Of a stretch of 7,882 bases of DNA, positions 5,740-7,882 are shown one piece after another. How positions within the stretch are numbered: the first letter of the stretch is position 1; each line of letters opens with the position of its first letter. Position numbers and translations under genes: made by a program. Origin of the DNA: Clostridia bacterium (GTDB lineage Bacteria; Bacillota; Clostridia; Christensenellales; UBA1242); NCBI GenBank assembly GCA_017650795.1, contig JAGCEE010000159.1, forward strand, positions 1 through 7,882, written 5' to 3'. The notes under the pieces were generated by a model. The model did not search any database, had not been told where the DNA came from, and saw only the letters and a list, made by a program, of their open reading frames with translations.

Positions 5740-5755
5740 TAATTACACACAATTA
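5740..5755. repeat. Second palindromic site upstream of yqzL
   Basis: TAATT (5740-5744) and AATTA (5751-5755) are inverted around ACACAC; the minus strand reads ATTGTG inside it, the same half-site as the palindrome at 5702-5716. The two centres are about 38 bp apart, with this one in the -35 region. It could be a second binding site for the same regulator, but AT-rich composition makes chance possible. Confidence 0.25.
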
Positions 5756-5832
5756 ACAAAAGTTTTTTTAATCCACCTCTTATTAGTATTGTATTGAAGT
5801 TTTACTTTTTTGTCAAAGACAATTATTGTTTT

Positions 5833-6735
5833 TTAATCAAAATTTGAATTATAACCAAAATCGTTTAGATTGTTTGGTTTATTTCTCCAATCTGCCTCAA
5901 CTTTTACAAAAAGTTTTAACATAATCTTACAACCAAGCAAATCCTCTATTTTTCGCCTTGCGTTTTCACCAAGTTTTTTTATTTTGACACCACTTTTGCC
6001 AATGATAATTGATTTATGTGTTTCTCTTTCGCAAATGATATCTACATCTATAAATGTTATATCTTTTTGCTCATCAAATTTTGTTATATCTATTGCTATG
6101 CCATGTGGTACTTCTTCTTTGTAAATATATAATGCCGATTCTCTTATTATTTCCGACACCAAAAATTTAATAGATTTGTCCGTGTATTCGTCTTCATTAA
6201 ACTGAAAATTCTTAACATCGCTAGAAGGCAAAAGATTTAATATGGCGGTTAATAATTCATCTATGTTTATCATATTTACAGAAGATATTGGAACAATGTC
6301 GCAAATACCATTTATTTCGGACAAAACAGCCAACATCTCAAACACTCTGCTCTTTTGTGTTAAATCAATTTTTGTTAATGCAACAATTACTTTTTGCTCA
6401 TCTTCTATTAGCTTTTTTATATATTTTATTTCGTCTTGTTCTAGTGATTTGGCGCAATCCTTTAAATACACTATTACATCAGCACCACCAAGTGCCGAAC
6501 GAACATTTTTCATCATGTATTTATCAAGCGCATTTTTTGTGGTGTGTATTCCAGGAGTATCTATAAATGCGAGTTGACAACTTGGAGTTGTTAGAATTCC
6601 TAAAATATTATTTCTTGTGGTTTGTGGCTTTGGTGAGGTTATTGCAACTTTTTGCGATATTATTGCATTTATTAAAGTACTTTTTCCTGCATTTGCCCTA
6701 CCAATAAGCCCAATGTATCCAAACTTATATTTCAT
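5833..6735 (-). CDS. era: GTPase Era, ribosome assembly factor
   Basis: A 300-residue Era, a GTPase that binds the 3' end of 16S rRNA through a KH domain and checks maturation of the 30S subunit. The G1 loop is GRANAGKST (12-20), G2 lies at TTR (39-41), G3 is DTPG (59-62), G4 is TKID (121-124), with T in place of the usual N, and the G5 region is PISS (149-152). The linker EYTDKSIKFLVSEIIRES is typical, and the KH domain has GKSG at 246-249 and a C-terminal DWRNKPNNLNDFGY. All domains are present and the length is normal. The ATG lies 1 nt after the ybeY stop, so the two are co-transcribed and coupled; the only Shine-Dalgarno-like purines are in the last ybeY codons. This pairing fits the shared role in 16S rRNA maturation. 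Confidence 0.97.
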   Translation of the reverse strand: MKYKFGYIGLIGRANAGKSTLINAIISQKVAITSPKPQTTRNNILGILTTPSCQLAFIDTPGIHTTKNALDKYMMKNVRSALGGADVIVYLKDCAKSLEQDEIKYIKKLIEDEQKVIVALTKIDLTQKSRVFEMLAVLSEINGICDIVPISSVNMINIDELLTAILNLLPSSDVKNFQFNEDEYTDKSIKFLVSEIIRESALYIYKEEVPHGIAIDITKFDEQKDITFIDVDIICERETHKSIIIGKSGVKIKKLGENARRKIEDLLGCKIMLKLFVKVEADWRNKPNNLNDFGYNSNFD

Positions 6736-6736
6736 A

Positions 6737-7201
6737 CTAATCTCTACCTATATTTGCCTTTTGTAAAATTTCGTCTTGTAGCTTAAACATTATAACCTCA
6801 TCCTTTTTTTTTATGTGGTCATAGCCAAGAAGATGAAGTAGTCCATGCAATGCCAGAAAACAATACTCTCGCCTTAAACTATGGCCATACTCCTTGGCCT
6901 GTTCTTTTGCCCTAATTGGATTTATATATATATCGCCTATATTGCACTCACCAAGCATAAAATCTGGTTCATCTTCTAATTGCTTTATGTCTTCTAGCAT
7001 AGGAAAAGAAAGAACATCAGTCACCATATCCACGCCACGATAGTCTCTGTTCATTTCATTGATTGTTTCTGGCGAAACATCAATAATGTTTACAGCAATG
7101 TTATATTTAACACCAACGGTTTCTAGTGCAATTTTATACATTTTTTTTATGTCCGCCTCAAACTGTTGGTCTTGCTCGTATTGACAAAAATAAATTTGCA
7201 T
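6737..7201 (-). CDS. ybeY: Endoribonuclease YbeY (rRNA maturation factor)
   Basis: A 154-residue YbeY, a metal-dependent endoribonuclease needed for 16S rRNA 3'-end processing and ribosome quality control. The signature HGLLHLLGYDH (119-129) gives the three zinc-binding histidines H119, H123 and H129. Upstream are NRDYRGVDMVTDVLSFP (51-67), with the conserved arginine R55, and GDIYIN (89-94). The length is normal for the family. The ATG has AAGGAA 4 nt upstream (complement of 7206-7211), 15 nt after the yqfD stop. Its stop is 1 nt from the era ATG, so yqfD, ybeY and era form one transcript. In many Firmicutes phoH and a yqfF-type gene lie between yqfD and ybeY, and dgkA and cdd between ybeY and era; none is present here. 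Confidence 0.97.
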   Translation of the reverse strand: MQIYFCQYEQDQQFEADIKKMYKIALETVGVKYNIAVNIIDVSPETINEMNRDYRGVDMVTDVLSFPMLEDIKQLEDEPDFMLGECNIGDIYINPIRAKEQAKEYGHSLRREYCFLALHGLLHLLGYDHIKKKDEVIMFKLQDEILQKANIGRD

Positions 7202-7216
7202 AACATTCCTTTTAAA

Positions 7217-7882
7217 TTAAAATACACTACCGCTTGCAAGCACAGTATAAGTAATTCTGTTAATTCCTGCACAACTTGTAATCTCGTAGTATTCGTCTTT
7301 TATTATGTCATAAATTCTAACATTTTGTCTAGTTTTTTGTTTTACTTCCTCTAAAATATAGTCCCTATTATTTTTAAAATAATCATCTATTTGTATGTAC
7401 TCAACTTCCTCATATTTTGTTTCTATAACCTTAATTGGCAGTATATTGTTGCTGGTCAAATAATACTCGTTTGTTTCTGTAATAAAATTATCAAAACTTG
7501 GTGTTTTGTTTGGGTTAAATATTTGTGCATTAAAAAGCATAATACATTTTGAATAAGATTTTTTGCCCGTTTTAACCTGCATGATTTTTTGGTCGGGCAC
7601 CACAATAATGTTTGTAAAATATATATCGGCTTTAATATCGGCTAATGGTTTTACTAATATTTCATTGCCGTTTGAATCAATGATGCTTGGCGATACTAAT
7701 TCATCTCCAACTTTTACCATGTCACCAACTTTAACCTTTGCACTGCCTTGAACAATACTTAATTCGGTTATAATACCATTAACATTACTTACAAGAGGCA
7801 TAAAAGTTTGTTTGTCTTCGTATTCGGCATTGTGTAATTTTTCTTTTATGTTAATTATTAGTGTATTACCTTTTGTAATTAC
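7217..7882 (-). CDS. yqfD: Sporulation protein YqfD, C-terminal part (5' end outside window)
   Basis: The reading frame stays open to the right edge of the window, giving 221 visible residues; the internal ATG at 7801 is not the start, because the 27 codons before it already match the family (KGNTLIINIKEKL). YqfD proteins are usually about 400 residues, so a little over half is seen and the N-terminal membrane segment is missing. Visible marks are LVSNVNGIITEL and GSAKVKVGDMVKVGDELVSPSI, a barrel-sandwich-like segment in which NG and GD turns are conserved, and the charged C-terminal part rich in E, Y and K. The family is found in endospore formers and is transcribed in the mother cell or forespore in Bacillus; its biochemical role is not known. 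It is the upstream member of the yqfD-ybeY-era unit in this window. The sequence shows no frameshift. Confidence 0.85.
   Translation of the reverse strand, partial: VITKGNTLIINIKEKLHNAEYEDKQTFMPLVSNVNGIITELSIVQGSAKVKVGDMVKVGDELVSPSIIDSNGNEILVKPLADIKADIYFTNIIVVPDQKIMQVKTGKKSYSKCIMLFNAQIFNPNKTPSFDNFITETNEYYLTSNNILPIKVIETKYEEVEYIQIDDYFKNNRDYILEEVKQKTRQNVRIYDIIKDEYYEITSCAGINRITYTVLASGSVF

Noticed and set aside
5870..6577. Plus-strand frames of 84-111 codons inside era
   Set aside because: They are antisense shadows of a complete Era and show no start signals or homology that I can recognise.
7166..7751. Plus-strand 62-codon frames inside ybeY/yqfD (7166-7354, 7563-7751)
   Set aside because: They are antisense to conserved proteins and lack ribosome binding sites.
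1..7882. CRISPR array, tRNA, rRNA, riboswitch, insertion sequence, or alternative genetic code
   Set aside because: No regularly spaced repeats, tRNA cloverleaf, rRNA segments, transposase or known riboswitch cores were seen. TGA ends recO and rnhB and tryptophan uses TGG, so the code is standard.

Overview
This window is an AT-rich stretch of chromosomal housekeeping DNA from a low-GC Firmicute, most likely a member of the Clostridia. The evidence is the gene set (yqfD, ybeY, era, yqzL, recO; rnhB-yraN; rpmB divergent from asp23-fakA), which is typical of Firmicutes. The bL28 carries a Cys4 zinc-ribbon, and TGA is used as a stop (recO, rnhB), so this is not a mycoplasma-type code. YqfD belongs to a family linked to endospore formation, so a spore-forming lineage is likely. 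The species cannot be named from the sequence alone.

Layout, read on the minus strand from the right edge. Unit 1 is yqfD (its N-terminal part lies outside the window), ybeY and era, packed with gaps of 15 and 1 nt. A 157-nt spacer follows, holding a -10-like TATAAT and a 15-bp perfect palindrome, and then come a 51-codon yqzL and recO, 3 nt apart. Unit 2 is a single family-8 glycosyltransferase gene with its own extended -10 promoter and a strong intrinsic terminator. Unit 3 is rnhB-yraN, 1 nt apart, whose best promoter places the transcription start on the A of the rnhB ATG, which suggests a leaderless mRNA. Unit 4 is asp23-fakA. The only plus-strand gene is rpmB. It is divergent from asp23 across a promoter region with spaced T7 tracts, and it is convergent with yraN across a bidirectional terminator. 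A 75-nt nested inverted repeat lies downstream of fakA.

Functionally, YbeY, Era, RNase HII, RecO and bL28 serve ribosome maturation, rRNA processing, RNA-DNA hybrid removal and recombinational repair. FakA activates exogenous fatty acids for phospholipid synthesis, and its partner Asp23 is a small envelope-stress-type protein. The glycosyltransferase is the only non-housekeeping gene and looks like an independently expressed insertion between recO and rnhB.

I did not find a convincing undescribed system. The most useful observations are the putative leaderless rnhB promoter (which also corrects the start codon), the palindrome at the yqzL-recO promoter, the recovered small gene yqzL, the spaced T tracts between rpmB and asp23, and the compacted yqfD-ybeY-era order that lacks phoH and yqfF.
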